Shown in pieces: positions 16,281 to 24,406 of a stretch of 36,592 nt of DNA. Location: contig NZ_JAAVJD010000028.1 of NCBI RefSeq assembly GCF_012033735.1, positions 1 through 36,592 on the forward strand, read 5' to 3'. The notes under the pieces are model-generated. The model was not told the origin of the DNA. It was given only the letters and a program-made list of their open reading frames with translations, and did no database searches. Every line of letters begins with the position of its first letter. Position 1 is the first letter of the stretch. The DNA is from Streptomyces lonarensis. GTDB lineage: Bacteria > Actinomycetota > Actinomycetes > Streptomycetales > Streptomycetaceae. The position numbers were made by a program, and so were the translations under genes.

Positions 16281-17561
16281 GTGAAGCGCAAGCTGATTGC
16301 GGCCATAGGCGTCGCGGCGATGGCCGCATCGGTTGCCGCGTGCGGTACCGGCGACGACGGCGGTTCCTCCAACGGCGGCGGGGGCGGTTCGGACGACGCC
16401 ATCACCGTCTGGCTGATGACCGGTTCCGCCCCCGAAGCATGGCTCGACGAGCTGAACGCGGCGTTCGAGGAGGAGCACGGCGTCGAGGTCAACGTCGAGC
16501 TCCAGGAGTGGAACGGCATCCAGGAGCGGGTCACCACCGCCCTGTCGGAGGACGGCACCGTCGACGTGCTGGAGCTGGGCAACACCCAGACCCCCGCCTT
16601 CGCCGCCACCACCGGCCTCGCCGACCTCACCGACCTCAAGGGCGACCTGGGGTACGACGACTGGTTCCAGGGCCCGATCGCCACCGCCGAGCTCGACGGC
16701 CAGCTCTACGCCGCCCCGTGGTACACCGCCAACCGCGCGGTGATCTACGACAAGGACGTCTGGGAGGAGGCCGGTGCCGAGGTCCCCACCACGCGTGAGG
16801 AGTTCGTCGAGGCCCTCCAGCTCATCGAGGACAACACCGACGCCGAGCCCATCTACCTCCCGGGCCAGAGCTACTACGTGCTCGGCGGCTTCCTGTGGGA
16901 CGAGGGCGGCGACTTCGCCCTGGAGGACGGCGACGGCTGGGTCGGCGGGCTGAACACCCCCGAGGGTGAGGCTGCCATGGCCTACTACCAGGAGCTGCAG
17001 TCCTTCTCCGACTCGCCCACCGACAACGACGAGGCCAGCCCGCAGCAGGCCACCGAGGTCATCCCGCAGAGCGAGATCGCCACCTGGATCGGCCTGCCCT
17101 GGGAGGCCGACGGTGCCATCGAGGCGCTGACCGAGGCCGGTCGTGACGCCAACCTGGGCTACTTCCCGATCCCCGGCAAGACCGCCGACGCGCCCGGCAG
17201 TGTCTTCCTGGGCGGCTCCAACCTGGCCGTCGCCGAGCGCGGCGGCAACAAGGACATGGGTGTGGAGTGGCTGAAGATGGCCACCTCCGCCGAGTGGATG
17301 ACCAAGTTCGCCGAGGCCACCCCGATGCTTCCCAACCAGGAGGCCGCGCTGCCCGAGGCGGAGGAGGGCTCCTTCGTCGAGGTCATGGGCCAGGCCGCCG
17401 ACCACGGCAACTTCCCCCCGCTGGTCACCGGCTGGGCGAACGTCGAGGTCCTGCCGAACCCGATCAAGGAAATGATGACGGCGGTCCTGAACGGTGAGGA
17501 CCACGCCGACGCCGCGGAGACCGCGGACGCCGAGATCACCGACCGGATCAACCGCGACTGA
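16281..17561 (+). CDS. dasA: DasA-type amino-sugar binding lipoprotein, copy 1
   Basis: This 426-residue lipoprotein is an extracellular solute-binding protein (family 1). Its signal peptide ends at VAAC (Cys21), followed by a Gly/Ser linker. The mature part begins ITVWLMTGSAPEAWLDELN and contains VDVLELGNTQTPAF, APWYTANRAVIYDK, PGQSYYVLGGFLWDEGGD and EVIPQSEIATWIGLPW. In S. coelicolor DasA binds N,N'-diacetylchitobiose/GlcNAc and feeds DasBC. It shares roughly 80% of residues with copy 2 by eye. GTG 16281 has AGGAGG five bases upstream. A strong terminator follows, so it is probably monocistronic and would need to use the downstream DasBC permeases in trans. Confidence 0.93.
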   Translation: MKRKLIAAIGVAAMAASVAACGTGDDGGSSNGGGGGSDDAITVWLMTGSAPEAWLDELNAAFEEEHGVEVNVELQEWNGIQERVTTALSEDGTVDVLELGNTQTPAFAATTGLADLTDLKGDLGYDDWFQGPIATAELDGQLYAAPWYTANRAVIYDKDVWEEAGAEVPTTREEFVEALQLIEDNTDAEPIYLPGQSYYVLGGFLWDEGGDFALEDGDGWVGGLNTPEGEAAMAYYQELQSFSDSPTDNDEASPQQATEVIPQSEIATWIGLPWEADGAIEALTEAGRDANLGYFPIPGKTADAPGSVFLGGSNLAVAERGGNKDMGVEWLKMATSAEWMTKFAEATPMLPNQEAALPEAEEGSFVEVMGQAADHGNFPPLVTGWANVEVLPNPIKEMMTAVLNGEDHADAAETADAEITDRINRD

Positions 17562-17573
17562 TCCGCTGCCGCC

Positions 17574-17609
17574 CCGCGGCGCCCCCGGTCGCAACCGGGG
17601 GCGCCGCGG
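17574..17609 (+). terminator. Terminator of dasA1
   Basis: A perfect 16-bp stem (CCGCGGCGCCCCCGGT with its complement) and a CGCA tetraloop lie 12 bases after the stop. Confidence 0.85.
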
Positions 17610-17723
17610 CCCGGCTCCGTCCGCCGCCCTGTCGCCGCGGACGCCCCCGAGTTCCCGCCGCCGCCCGCCCCGCACGATCGGAAGATCGCAGCGGCCGCCG
17701 CGTTGCCGCAGGTGAAACCCGCA

Positions 17724-17739
17724 TGTCGGTCCGATAACG
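17724..17739 (+). promoter_or_regulatory. Shared upstream element (copy 2), TGTCGGTCCGATAACG
   Basis: Identical to copies at 16115 and 31789. It starts 42 bp before the dasA2 -35, the same spacing as at dasA1, although the sequence between element and -35 is unrelated. Confidence 0.7.
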
Positions 17740-17765
17740 GAACCCGCGGGCCGTCCGGGACTCCC

Positions 17766-17794
17766 TTGACACTCCAAGCAGAACTGCCCAGTCT
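17766..17794 (+). promoter_or_regulatory. dasA2 promoter
   Basis: TTGACA (17766-17771) and CAGTCT (17789-17794) are 17 bp apart. The start is predicted near 17801, immediately before the dre. Confidence 0.6.
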
Positions 17795-17803
17795 TCCCCT
17801 TGA

Positions 17804-17819
17804 AGTGGTCTACACCACT
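17804..17819 (+). promoter_or_regulatory. DasR operator (dre) of dasA2
   Basis: AGTGGTCTACACCACT matches the consensus at 14 of 16 positions and is almost a perfect dyad, AAGTGGT...ACCACTT over 17803-17820. It lies 38 bp from the -35, as does the second dre of dasA1. No dre overlaps the -10 here. Confidence 0.9.
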
Positions 17820-17880
17820 TGGCACCGAGCAGGCTGCCCGCCACCCGCGGTGGACGGGTGGCCACCCTGGGAGGGTGACC

Positions 17881-19134
17881 GTGAAGCGCAAGCTGATGGC
17901 AGCCGCGGCCGTGGCGGCGATGACCGCCTCCGTCGCGGCCTGTGGCACCGGCGACGAGGGTTCCTCCGACACCCTCACCGTCTGGCTGATGACCGGCTCC
18001 GCGCCCGAGGCGTGGCTCGACGAGCTGAACGCGGCGTTCGAGGAGGAGCACGGCGTCGAGGTCAACGTCGAACTCCAGGAGTGGAACGGCATCCAGGAGC
18101 GGGTGACCACCGCCCTCTCCGAGGACGGCACGGTCGACGTGCTGGAGGTCGGCAACACCCAGACCCCCGCCTTCGCCGCCACCTCCGGCCTGGCCGACCT
18201 CACCGACCTCAAGGACGAGCTCGGGTACGACGCCTGGTACGAGAGCACGCTGGCCACCGCCGAGTTCGACGGTCAGCTCTACGCCGCCCCGTGGTACACC
18301 GCCAACCGCGCGGTGATCTACGACAAGGCGATGTGGGAGGAGGCCGGCGCCGAGGTCCCCACCACGCGTGAGGAATGGGTCGAGGCCCTCCAGCTCATCG
18401 AGGACAACACCGACTACGAACCCATCTACATGCCGGGGCAGAACTTCTACGTCTTCGCCGGCTTCGTCTGGGACGAGGGCGGCGACTTCGCCGTCGAGGA
18501 CGGCGACGGCTGGGTCGGGGCGCTCGACACCCCCGAGGTCGAGGCCGCCATGGAGTTCTACGCCCAGCTCCAGGCGTTCTCCGACTCGCCCACCGACAAC
18601 GACGAGGCCACCCCCCAGCAGGCCACCGAGGTCATCCCGCAGAGCGAGGTCGCCACCTGGATCGGACTGCCCTGGCAGGCCGAGGCAGCCCTCGACGCGC
18701 TGGCCGAGGAAGGCCGCGACGTCGACTACGGCTACTTCCCGATCCCCGGCAAGACCGCCGACACCCTCGGCAGCGTCTTCCTCGGCGGCTCCAACCTCGC
18801 CGTCGCCGAGCGCGCCGGCAACAAGGACATGGCCGTCGAGTGGCTGAAGACGGCCACCTCCGCCGAGTGGATGGCCAAGTTCGCCGAGGCCACCCCGATG
18901 CTCCCCAACCAGGAGGCCGCGCTCGGGGAGACCGAGGAGGGCTCCTTCCTGGAGGTCATGGGGGAGACCGCCGCGTACGGCGAGTTCTTCCCGCTGGCCC
19001 CGGGCTGGGCCAACGTCGAGGTCGTGCCCAACCCGATCAAGGAAATGATGACCGCCGTCCTCGACGGCGAGGCCCACGAGAGCGCCGCCGGCACCGCCGA
19101 CGCCGAACTCACCGAACGCATCAACCGCGACTGA
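17881..19134 (+). CDS. dasA: DasA-type amino-sugar binding lipoprotein, copy 2
   Basis: This 417-residue solute-binding lipoprotein has its signal peptide ending at VAAC (Cys21). It is nearly identical to copy 1 over WLMTGSAPEAWLDELNAAFEEE and APWYTANRAVIYDK. It differs in patches that may contact ligand or permease: DAWYESTLATAEF versus DDWFQGPIATAEL, QNFYVFAGFVW versus QSYYVLGGFLW, and QAEAALDALAEEGRDVDYGYF versus EADGAIEALTEAGRDANLGYF. GTG 17881 has GGGAGG upstream; an open frame reaches back to 17800 but crosses the dre and start site. It leads the dasA2-dasB-dasC-dasD transcription unit, with a hairpin before dasB. One copy may prefer GlcNAc and the other chitobiose; this is inference. 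Confidence 0.93.
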   Translation: MKRKLMAAAAVAAMTASVAACGTGDEGSSDTLTVWLMTGSAPEAWLDELNAAFEEEHGVEVNVELQEWNGIQERVTTALSEDGTVDVLEVGNTQTPAFAATSGLADLTDLKDELGYDAWYESTLATAEFDGQLYAAPWYTANRAVIYDKAMWEEAGAEVPTTREEWVEALQLIEDNTDYEPIYMPGQNFYVFAGFVWDEGGDFAVEDGDGWVGALDTPEVEAAMEFYAQLQAFSDSPTDNDEATPQQATEVIPQSEVATWIGLPWQAEAALDALAEEGRDVDYGYFPIPGKTADTLGSVFLGGSNLAVAERAGNKDMAVEWLKTATSAEWMAKFAEATPMLPNQEAALGETEEGSFLEVMGETAAYGEFFPLAPGWANVEVVPNPIKEMMTAVLDGEAHESAAGTADAELTERINRD

Positions 19135-19139
19135 CCGCC

Positions 19140-19174
19140 GGCGACGGGTCGGCCGCGCCGACCGACCCGTCGCC
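19140..19174 (+). terminator. Hairpin between dasA2 and dasB
   Basis: A 13-bp perfect stem (GGCGACGGGTCGG with its complement) and a 9-base loop begin five bases after dasA2. It probably acts as a partial terminator or 3'-end stabiliser, giving more binding protein than permease. Confidence 0.65.
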
Positions 19175-19237
19175 CGCCCGCCGCAAGGCGGCCGGACCCG
19201 TCGCGGCCCCGAGCCAGACATCCCGAGGAAGACGCCG

Positions 19238-20188
19238 ATGAGCGCCAAGACACCGGACGTGGTGGCAGCACCTGACCGCCAACGGGAGCGGGGGCGGGCA
19301 CTGACCCGGCTCCTGCCCTACCTTCTGATCGCGCCGGCGGTGATCGCGCTCGGCCTCGTCCTGGGCGGCACGCTCTTCCGCAACGTGCTGATCTCCCTCC
19401 AGGAGTTCGGCCGCCGCCAGCTGATCTCCCGCACCACCGAGTGGGCCGGCCTCGACAACTACGTCGAGGTGCTGACCAACGACCGCTTCTGGTCGACGCT
19501 GGTGCGGACCTTCGTCTTCATGGCCGCCAACGTCGTGCTGATCATGGTGATCGGCACCCTCTGCGGCCTGCTGCTGCTGCGGCTGGGCAAGCGGATGCGG
19601 CTGGTGCTGTCCATCTCGCTGGTGCTCGCCTGGGCCATGCCGATCATCCCGAGCACCACCGTCTTCCGGTGGATCTTCGACACGCAGTTCGGCCTGGTCA
19701 ACTGGTTGATGCGCACCCTCGGCTTCTCCGGCTACGACCAGCACAACTGGTTCGACTCCGGGTTGTCCACGCTCACCATCGCCACGCTGCTGATCGTCTG
19801 GACCTCCGTCCCCTTCGTCGCCCTCAACCTCTACGCCGGACTCACCACGGTCAGCGGCGAGATCTACGAGGCGGCCCGCATGGACGGCGCCAGCGCCTGG
19901 CGCATCTTCTGGTCGATCGTGCTGCCGATCATGAAGCCGTTCTTCCTGATCACCACGTTCCTGGAGATCATCTGGGTCTTCAAGGCGTTCGCCCAGATCT
20001 ACGCCCTCAACGGCGGCGGACCCAACCGCGCCTCGGAGACCCTGCCCGTCATGGCCTACGTCGCGGGCATGGGCCAACAGCAGTACGGCATCGCCGCGGC
20101 GATCTCGGTCGTGACGCTGCTGATCCTGGTCGTCGCGATGTCGTTCTATTTCCGCCTGATCCTCAAGCAGGAGAAGGAGCAGTCATGA
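19238..20188 (+). CDS. dasB: DasB, sugar ABC transporter permease
   Basis: The 316-residue inner-membrane permease of the MalF type has six predicted helices (first at about 24-45, LLPYLLIAPAVIALGLVLGG). It carries the ATPase-docking EAA loop EAARMDGASAWRIFWSIVLP before the last helices. With DasC it forms the channel for the DasA ligands. No ATPase gene is present in the cluster; streptomycete sugar importers of this class share MsiK. ATG 19238 has GAGGAAG upstream. The stop overlaps dasC by four bases (ATGA). Confidence 0.95.
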   Translation: MSAKTPDVVAAPDRQRERGRALTRLLPYLLIAPAVIALGLVLGGTLFRNVLISLQEFGRRQLISRTTEWAGLDNYVEVLTNDRFWSTLVRTFVFMAANVVLIMVIGTLCGLLLLRLGKRMRLVLSISLVLAWAMPIIPSTTVFRWIFDTQFGLVNWLMRTLGFSGYDQHNWFDSGLSTLTIATLLIVWTSVPFVALNLYAGLTTVSGEIYEAARMDGASAWRIFWSIVLPIMKPFFLITTFLEIIWVFKAFAQIYALNGGGPNRASETLPVMAYVAGMGQQQYGIAAAISVVTLLILVVAMSFYFRLILKQEKEQS

Positions 20189-21162
20189 CCCCCGACAAGC
20201 TCACCGACCGGATCGGCGACGTCAACGTCGCGGGCCCCGGCGGCGCGCCCCCGGCCGGCGACCCCGTCCGCCAGACTGTCGCGGGCACCACCCGTTCCGG
20301 CCGGGGCGGCGGCGAGGCGGCAGCCGCCCGTGCGCTGCGGGCCAAGCGCTTCGGGCAGATCTGGCCGAACGTCGTGGCGCTCCTGCTCTCCGTCGTCTTC
20401 ATCTTCCCCGTGTACTGGATGCTCGCCAGCTCCTTCAAGGAGCGCGGCGACATCCTCACCAAGGACCCGGTCTTCTTCTTCGTCCCCACCTTCGAGAACT
20501 ACTCGCGGGCCATGGGCGTGGACCTGTTCTGGACCTACGTCGTCAACAGCCTCGTCGTCACCCTCGGCGCCGTCGCCCTCGCGCTGCTGGTGGCGCTCGC
20601 CGCCGGCTTCGCCATCGCCCGCATGCAGTTCCGCGGCCGCCGCGCCATGGTGCTGGTGGTGATGATGGCCCAGATGGCGCCGTGGGAGGTCCTCATCATC
20701 GTGATGTACCTCAACGCGCGCGACCTGGAGATGCTCAACAGCATCTTCACGCTGATGCTCATCTACTTCGTGATGGCGCTGCCGTTCACGATCTGGACGC
20801 TGCGCGGCTTCATCGCCGCGGTGCCGAAGGAGCTGGAGGAGGCGGCCATGATCGACGGCTGCACCCGCACCCAGGCGTTCTTCCGGGTGATCTTCCCGCT
20901 GCTCGCCCCCGGGCTGATGGCCACCTCGATCTTCGGCTTCATCATGGCCTGGAACGAGTTCGCGATGGTGCTCGTCCTCAACAAGTCCCCGGAGGCGTCC
21001 ACCCTCCCGCTGTGGCTGGCGTCCTTCCAGACCCAGTTCGGCAACGACTGGGGGGCGACGATGGCGGCGTCCACGCTCGTCACGCTCCCCGTGCTCATCC
21101 TGTTCCTGATCCTCCAGCGACGGGTCACCGGCGGCATGTCCGCCGGTGCCGTGAAGGGTTGA
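20185..21162 (+). CDS. dasC: DasC, sugar ABC transporter permease
   Basis: The 325-residue MalG-type permease has a 55-residue Gly/Ala-rich cytoplasmic N-terminus, then six helices (first IWPNVVALLLSVVFIFPVYWML). The EAA loop is EEAAMIDGCTRTQAFFRVIFPLL and the protein ends GGMSAGAVKG, a C-terminus shared with the permease at 34415. It is coupled to dasB through ATGA. dasD starts eight bases after its stop, so all four genes should be one transcript. Confidence 0.95.
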   Translation: MTPDKLTDRIGDVNVAGPGGAPPAGDPVRQTVAGTTRSGRGGGEAAAARALRAKRFGQIWPNVVALLLSVVFIFPVYWMLASSFKERGDILTKDPVFFFVPTFENYSRAMGVDLFWTYVVNSLVVTLGAVALALLVALAAGFAIARMQFRGRRAMVLVVMMAQMAPWEVLIIVMYLNARDLEMLNSIFTLMLIYFVMALPFTIWTLRGFIAAVPKELEEAAMIDGCTRTQAFFRVIFPLLAPGLMATSIFGFIMAWNEFAMVLVLNKSPEASTLPLWLASFQTQFGNDWGATMAASTLVTLPVLILFLILQRRVTGGMSAGAVKG

Positions 21163-21169
21163 TGCCCGC

Positions 21170-22717
21170 ATGACCGCCGCGAACCCCTCGGACAGCCTCT
21201 CCCGCGACGCGCTGACCGTCCTCCAGCCCGCCTTCGACGGCACCGACTCCGCGCCGGCCTGGCTGCTGCGGCTGCTGGAGAACGGCATGTCCGGCGTCGG
21301 CCTCTTCGGCCGCAACGTCGTCTCCGCCGAGCAGCTCACCCGCCTCAACGGGCAGCTGCTGGCAGCCAACCCGCACGCCCTGGTCGCCGTCGACGAGGAG
21401 GGCGGTGACGTCACCCGGCTGGAGGTCGCCGACGGCTCCTCCTTCCCCGGAGCCCACGCCCTCGGCGCCGCCGACGACCCCGACCTCACCCGGGCGGTCG
21501 CCGCCGAGATGGGCCGCCGGCTCGCCGCCTGCGGCGTCACCGTCAACTGGGCGCCCTCGGCCGACGTCAACAACAACCCGGACAACCCGGTCATCGGCAC
21601 CCGCTCCTTCGGTGACGACCCCGACCTGGTCGCCCGCCACACCGTCGCCTTCGTCCAGGGGATGCAGGCCACCGGCGTCGCCGCCTGCGTCAAGCACTTC
21701 CCCGGGCACGGCGACACCGACGTCGACTCCCACCTCGCGCTGCCGCGCATCGGCGTCGACCTCGACACCCTCCAGCGCCGCGAACTGGTCCCGTTCCGCG
21801 CCGCGGTCGCCGCCGGCACCCGCTGCGTCATGAGCGCCCACCTGCTGCTGCCCGCGCTCGACCCCGACCTGCCGGGCACGCTCAGCCCCGCCGTCCTCCA
21901 CGGCCTGCTGCGCGCCCCCGTCGCCGAGGGCGGCCTCGGCTTCGACGGCCTCATCTACACCGACGGCATGGAGATGGAGGCCGTCGCCGCCACCCACGGC
22001 ATCGACGGCGGCAGCGTCATGGCCATCGCCGCGGGCGCCGACGCCATCTGCATCGGCGGCACCGCCTGGGACGAGGGCCAGGTCCTCGGCCTGCGCGACG
22101 CCCTCGTCCGCGCCGTCCGCGAGGGGCGCCTCAGCGAGGAGCGGCTGCACGAGGCCGCCGAACGCTGCCGCGAGCTGGGCCGCTGGACCGCCGCCGCCCG
22201 CGCCGCCGGCACCACGACGCCCGCCGTCGACGCCGAGGCGATCGGCCTCGACGCCGCCCGCCGCGCGCTGCGCGTCCACCCCGCCGGCGCCACCGCGCAG
22301 CTGCGGGGCGCGCCGCACGTCGCCTCGCTGGTCCCCGGCACCAACATCGCGGTCGGCGCCGAGACCCCCTGGGGGCTCGCCGCCGAACTGCGCGAGCGGG
22401 TGCCCGGCACCACCGAGAGCGTCCACCCGGCGCCGGAGGCCGACGCCGACCCGGCGGCGGTCGCCGCCGCCCACGTCCCCGCGATCCTCGACGCCGCCGG
22501 CGACCGGACCGTCGTCGCCGTCGTCCGCGGCGTCCACCGCTACCGCTGGATGAGCGACACCCTCGACGCGCTGGTCGCCGCCCGCCCGGACACCGTCGTC
22601 GTCGAGATGGGCGTGCCCTTCGCCCCGCCCACCGGTGCCCTGCACCTCACCACGCACGGCGCCGCACGGGTCTGCGGCCGCGCCGCCGCCGAGGTCATCG
22701 CCGGCAGCCCCGGCTGA
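21170..22717 (+). CDS. dasD: DasD, GH3 beta-N-acetylglucosaminidase (NagZ-like)
   Basis: The 515-residue glycoside hydrolase family 3 enzyme has no signal peptide, so it is cytoplasmic. Motifs are VAVDEEGGDVTRL (72-84) and KHFPGHGDTDVDSH (175-188), where the His/Asp pair is the NagZ-type acid/base dyad. The nucleophile is Asp265 in YTDGMEMEAV. An additional C-terminal domain (about 360-515) follows the barrel. It should hydrolyse imported chitobiose or other GlcNAc-beta-1,4 disaccharides to monosaccharide, matching its place after dasABC. The start ATG 21170 is fixed because the earlier ATG at 21162 hits a stop after two codons. A hairpin follows. Confidence 0.93.
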   Translation: MTAANPSDSLSRDALTVLQPAFDGTDSAPAWLLRLLENGMSGVGLFGRNVVSAEQLTRLNGQLLAANPHALVAVDEEGGDVTRLEVADGSSFPGAHALGAADDPDLTRAVAAEMGRRLAACGVTVNWAPSADVNNNPDNPVIGTRSFGDDPDLVARHTVAFVQGMQATGVAACVKHFPGHGDTDVDSHLALPRIGVDLDTLQRRELVPFRAAVAAGTRCVMSAHLLLPALDPDLPGTLSPAVLHGLLRAPVAEGGLGFDGLIYTDGMEMEAVAATHGIDGGSVMAIAAGADAICIGGTAWDEGQVLGLRDALVRAVREGRLSEERLHEAAERCRELGRWTAAARAAGTTTPAVDAEAIGLDAARRALRVHPAGATAQLRGAPHVASLVPGTNIAVGAETPWGLAAELRERVPGTTESVHPAPEADADPAAVAAAHVPAILDAAGDRTVVAVVRGVHRYRWMSDTLDALVAARPDTVVVEMGVPFAPPTGALHLTTHGAARVCGRAAAEVIAGSPG

Positions 22718-22722
22718 CGCCC

Positions 22723-22748
22723 GCCCGGTGGGCGCAAGCCCACCGGGC
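22723..22748 (+). terminator. Hairpin between dasD and the SIS gene
   Basis: An 11-bp perfect stem (GCCCGGTGGGC with its complement) closed by a stable GCAA tetraloop. It probably reduces read-through into the SIS gene. Confidence 0.75.
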
Positions 22749-22819
22749 CGCGACCGGCCCCTCCCACCGCATCCCGCCGTCGCGCGTCACCGCCCGGCCG
22801 CCTCCCTGGAGCCCTCCCC

Positions 22820-23896
22820 ATGACCCTGACACCCGGCACACCCGGCACACCTGGCACCCCCGGCGCGATCATGTCCGCCGAGATCGCCGAGCAGCCCGCC
22901 GCGCTGGAACGCCTCCTCACCCGGGGCGCGCCCGCCATCGCCGCCGTCGCCGCCGAGATCCGCGCCCGTCGGCCCCGCTTCGTGCTGCTCACCGCGCGCG
23001 GCACCTCCGACAACGCCGCGCTGTACGCCAAGTACCTGCTGGAGATCCGACTCGGGCTGCCCTGCGGTCTGACCTCCATGTCGACCACCACCGCCTACGG
23101 CGCCGAGCCGGACCTGACCGACGTGCTGGTGATCACCGTCAGCCAGTCCGGTGGCTCGCCCGACCTCGTCGCCTCCGCCCGCGCCGCCCGCGCCGCGGGC
23201 GCGGTGACGCTGGCCGTCACCAACAACGCGGAGTCGCCGCTCGCCGCGGCCTGCGAGTACCACATCGACATCCTCGCCGGCCCCGAGAAGGCGCTGCCGG
23301 CGACGAAGACCTACACCTCCTCGCTGCTGGCGCTTTACCTGTTCGTCGCCGCGCTCGGCGGTGAGGACGGCACCGAGGCAGCCGCCGGCCTGCCCGCGCT
23401 GGCCGACGAGGTGCTGGCGCGCCAGAACGAGGTGCGGGAGCTGGCCGGCCGCTACCGCTTCGCCGAGCGCATGGTGCTGACCAGCCGCGGCTACGGCTAC
23501 CCCACCGCCAAGGAGGCGGCGCTGAAGCTGATGGAGACCAGCTACATCCCCGCCCTCTCCTACTCCGGCGCCGACCTGCTCCACGGCCCGCTGGCCATGG
23601 TGGACAACGTCTCCCCGGTCATCGCGATCGTGACCGACGGCAAGGGCGGAGCGGCGCTCCAGCCCGTGCTGGACCGGCTGCTCGACCGGGGGGCCGACCT
23701 CGTCGTCATCGGCCCCCGCCGGCAGGTCGACGCCGCCTCCGGCGGGTTCGTGCTGCCCGTCGACGGGCTGCCGGAGGAGCTCCAGCCGGTGCTGGAGATC
23801 CTGCCGCTGCAGCTGCTGGCCCACGAGGTCACCGTCGCCCGCGGCCAGGACCCCGACGCACCGCGCTCGCTGGCGAAGGTCACCGAGACCCACTGA
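22820..23896 (+). CDS. Double-SIS sugar-phosphate isomerase/deaminase (GlmS isomerase-domain type)
   Basis: The 358-residue protein consists of two SIS domains and lacks a glutaminase domain. Domain 1 has ARGTSDNAALYAKYLLE, VSQSGGSPDLV and the GlmS-like PEKALPATKTYTSSL. Domain 2 has SRGYGYPTAKEAALKLMETSYI and DLLHGPLAM. The GlmS isomerase residues all seem conserved: Lys236, Glu239, His255 and, at the end, Lys353 in PRSLAK. It therefore probably isomerises or deaminates a hexosamine 6-phosphate, completing GlcNAc catabolism after DasABCD. NagB-II-type deaminase and NagS-like GlcNAc-6-P enzyme are both possible. ATG 22820 has GGAG eight bases upstream; an alternative ATG 22871 would drop the repeat-encoded (Thr-Pro-Gly)4 segment. 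Confidence 0.88.
   Translation: MTLTPGTPGTPGTPGAIMSAEIAEQPAALERLLTRGAPAIAAVAAEIRARRPRFVLLTARGTSDNAALYAKYLLEIRLGLPCGLTSMSTTTAYGAEPDLTDVLVITVSQSGGSPDLVASARAARAAGAVTLAVTNNAESPLAAACEYHIDILAGPEKALPATKTYTSSLLALYLFVAALGGEDGTEAAAGLPALADEVLARQNEVRELAGRYRFAERMVLTSRGYGYPTAKEAALKLMETSYIPALSYSGADLLHGPLAMVDNVSPVIAIVTDGKGGAALQPVLDRLLDRGADLVVIGPRRQVDAASGGFVLPVDGLPEELQPVLEILPLQLLAHEVTVARGQDPDAPRSLAKVTETH
22829..22864 (+). repeat. Four tandem 9-bp repeats encoding Thr-Pro-Gly
   Basis: ACACCCGGC is repeated four times, with one and two changes in the last units. It encodes TPGTPGTPGTPG at the N-terminus of the SIS protein. Such repeats can expand or contract without a frameshift. Confidence 0.85.
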
Positions 23897-23904
23897 GCGG
23901 ACCA

Positions 23905-23933
23905 CGGCCGGGCGTCCAGCGCCCGCCCGGCCG
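23905..23933 (+). terminator. Terminator of the SIS gene
   Basis: CGGCCGGGCG (23905-23914) pairs with CGCCCGGCCG (23924-23933) across a 9-base loop, nine bases after the stop. Confidence 0.65.
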
Positions 23934-24261
23934 GGAACGCCGTTGTGTACGGAAGGCGAACGCGGCGGTGGCCCGACCGGGCCGCTCCCAGCCGGAGCGC
24001 GCCGCGGGTGTGGTGGCGCCCGCGCGGGCGCGACGGCAGGTGCGCACGCCGGGCGGAGTGGGCGGGGGAGGAGCGGCGCGGTGCGCGCAGCGCTCGTGAG
24101 GGGGACCGCACCCACGGGCCGCGGCGCCAGTCAGGGACCCTCGGCCCTGCCGGCACCGCAGCCCGGAGCGATCCGGCCCGGGCGCCGTCAGGGCAGAGAG
24201 CGCCGGGCCCGGTTCTGCCCACCTGTGCGGGGCGGGCAGAAGTTCGTGGCGGTACCCGCCA

Positions 24262-24279
24262 TTGTGGACTGGACCACTG
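24262..24279. promoter_or_regulatory. Weak dre-like dyad
   Basis: TTGTGGACTGGACCACTG keeps TGG...ACCA of the dre consensus (about 10 of 16 on the minus strand) but the centre differs. It lies about 130 bp upstream of the sensor kinase start. DasR binding is uncertain. Confidence 0.25.
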
Positions 24280-24394
24280 GGCCGTGTCCATGCTCCGAAG
24301 AAGTTCTCCGGTACGGGGGCGTCCCGGCGCCCCGCTGCCGTCGGTTCTCGACGGCGGCGCGCCCGCCACCGGGTCGCCTTTCGGCCACCGCCGG

Positions 24395-24400
24395 TAAGCT
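24395..24400 (+). promoter_or_regulatory. -10 of a leaderless promoter (TAAGCT)
   Basis: TAAGCT ends six bases before the GTG at 24407, so transcription should begin at the start codon. Confidence 0.6.
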
Positions 24401-24406
24401 CGGCCC

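Larger units (their letters stand above)
17562..17880 (+). other. 319-bp region between dasA1 and dasA2
   Basis: This region holds no gene. It contains, in order, the dasA1 terminator, the second copy of the 16-base shared element, a promoter and a single dre. The ribosome site of dasA2 (GGGAGGGTGACC) ends it. Confidence 0.85.
23897..24406. other. 510-bp intergenic region before the sensor kinase gene
   Basis: I see no gene. It has the terminator of the SIS gene at 23905-23933, a dre-like dyad at 24262-24279 and a leaderless promoter at its right end. Confidence 0.5.

Noticed and set aside
17800..17880. Upstream start for dasA2
   Set aside because: It would translate through the DasR operator and predicted start site, and would put 27 residues in front of a complete lipoprotein signal peptide.
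22829..22864. CRISPR or other spaced repeat array
   Set aside because: The repeats are contiguous 9-bp coding units inside the SIS gene, with no spacers. No CRISPR, insertion sequence, integrase or attachment site was seen in the window.
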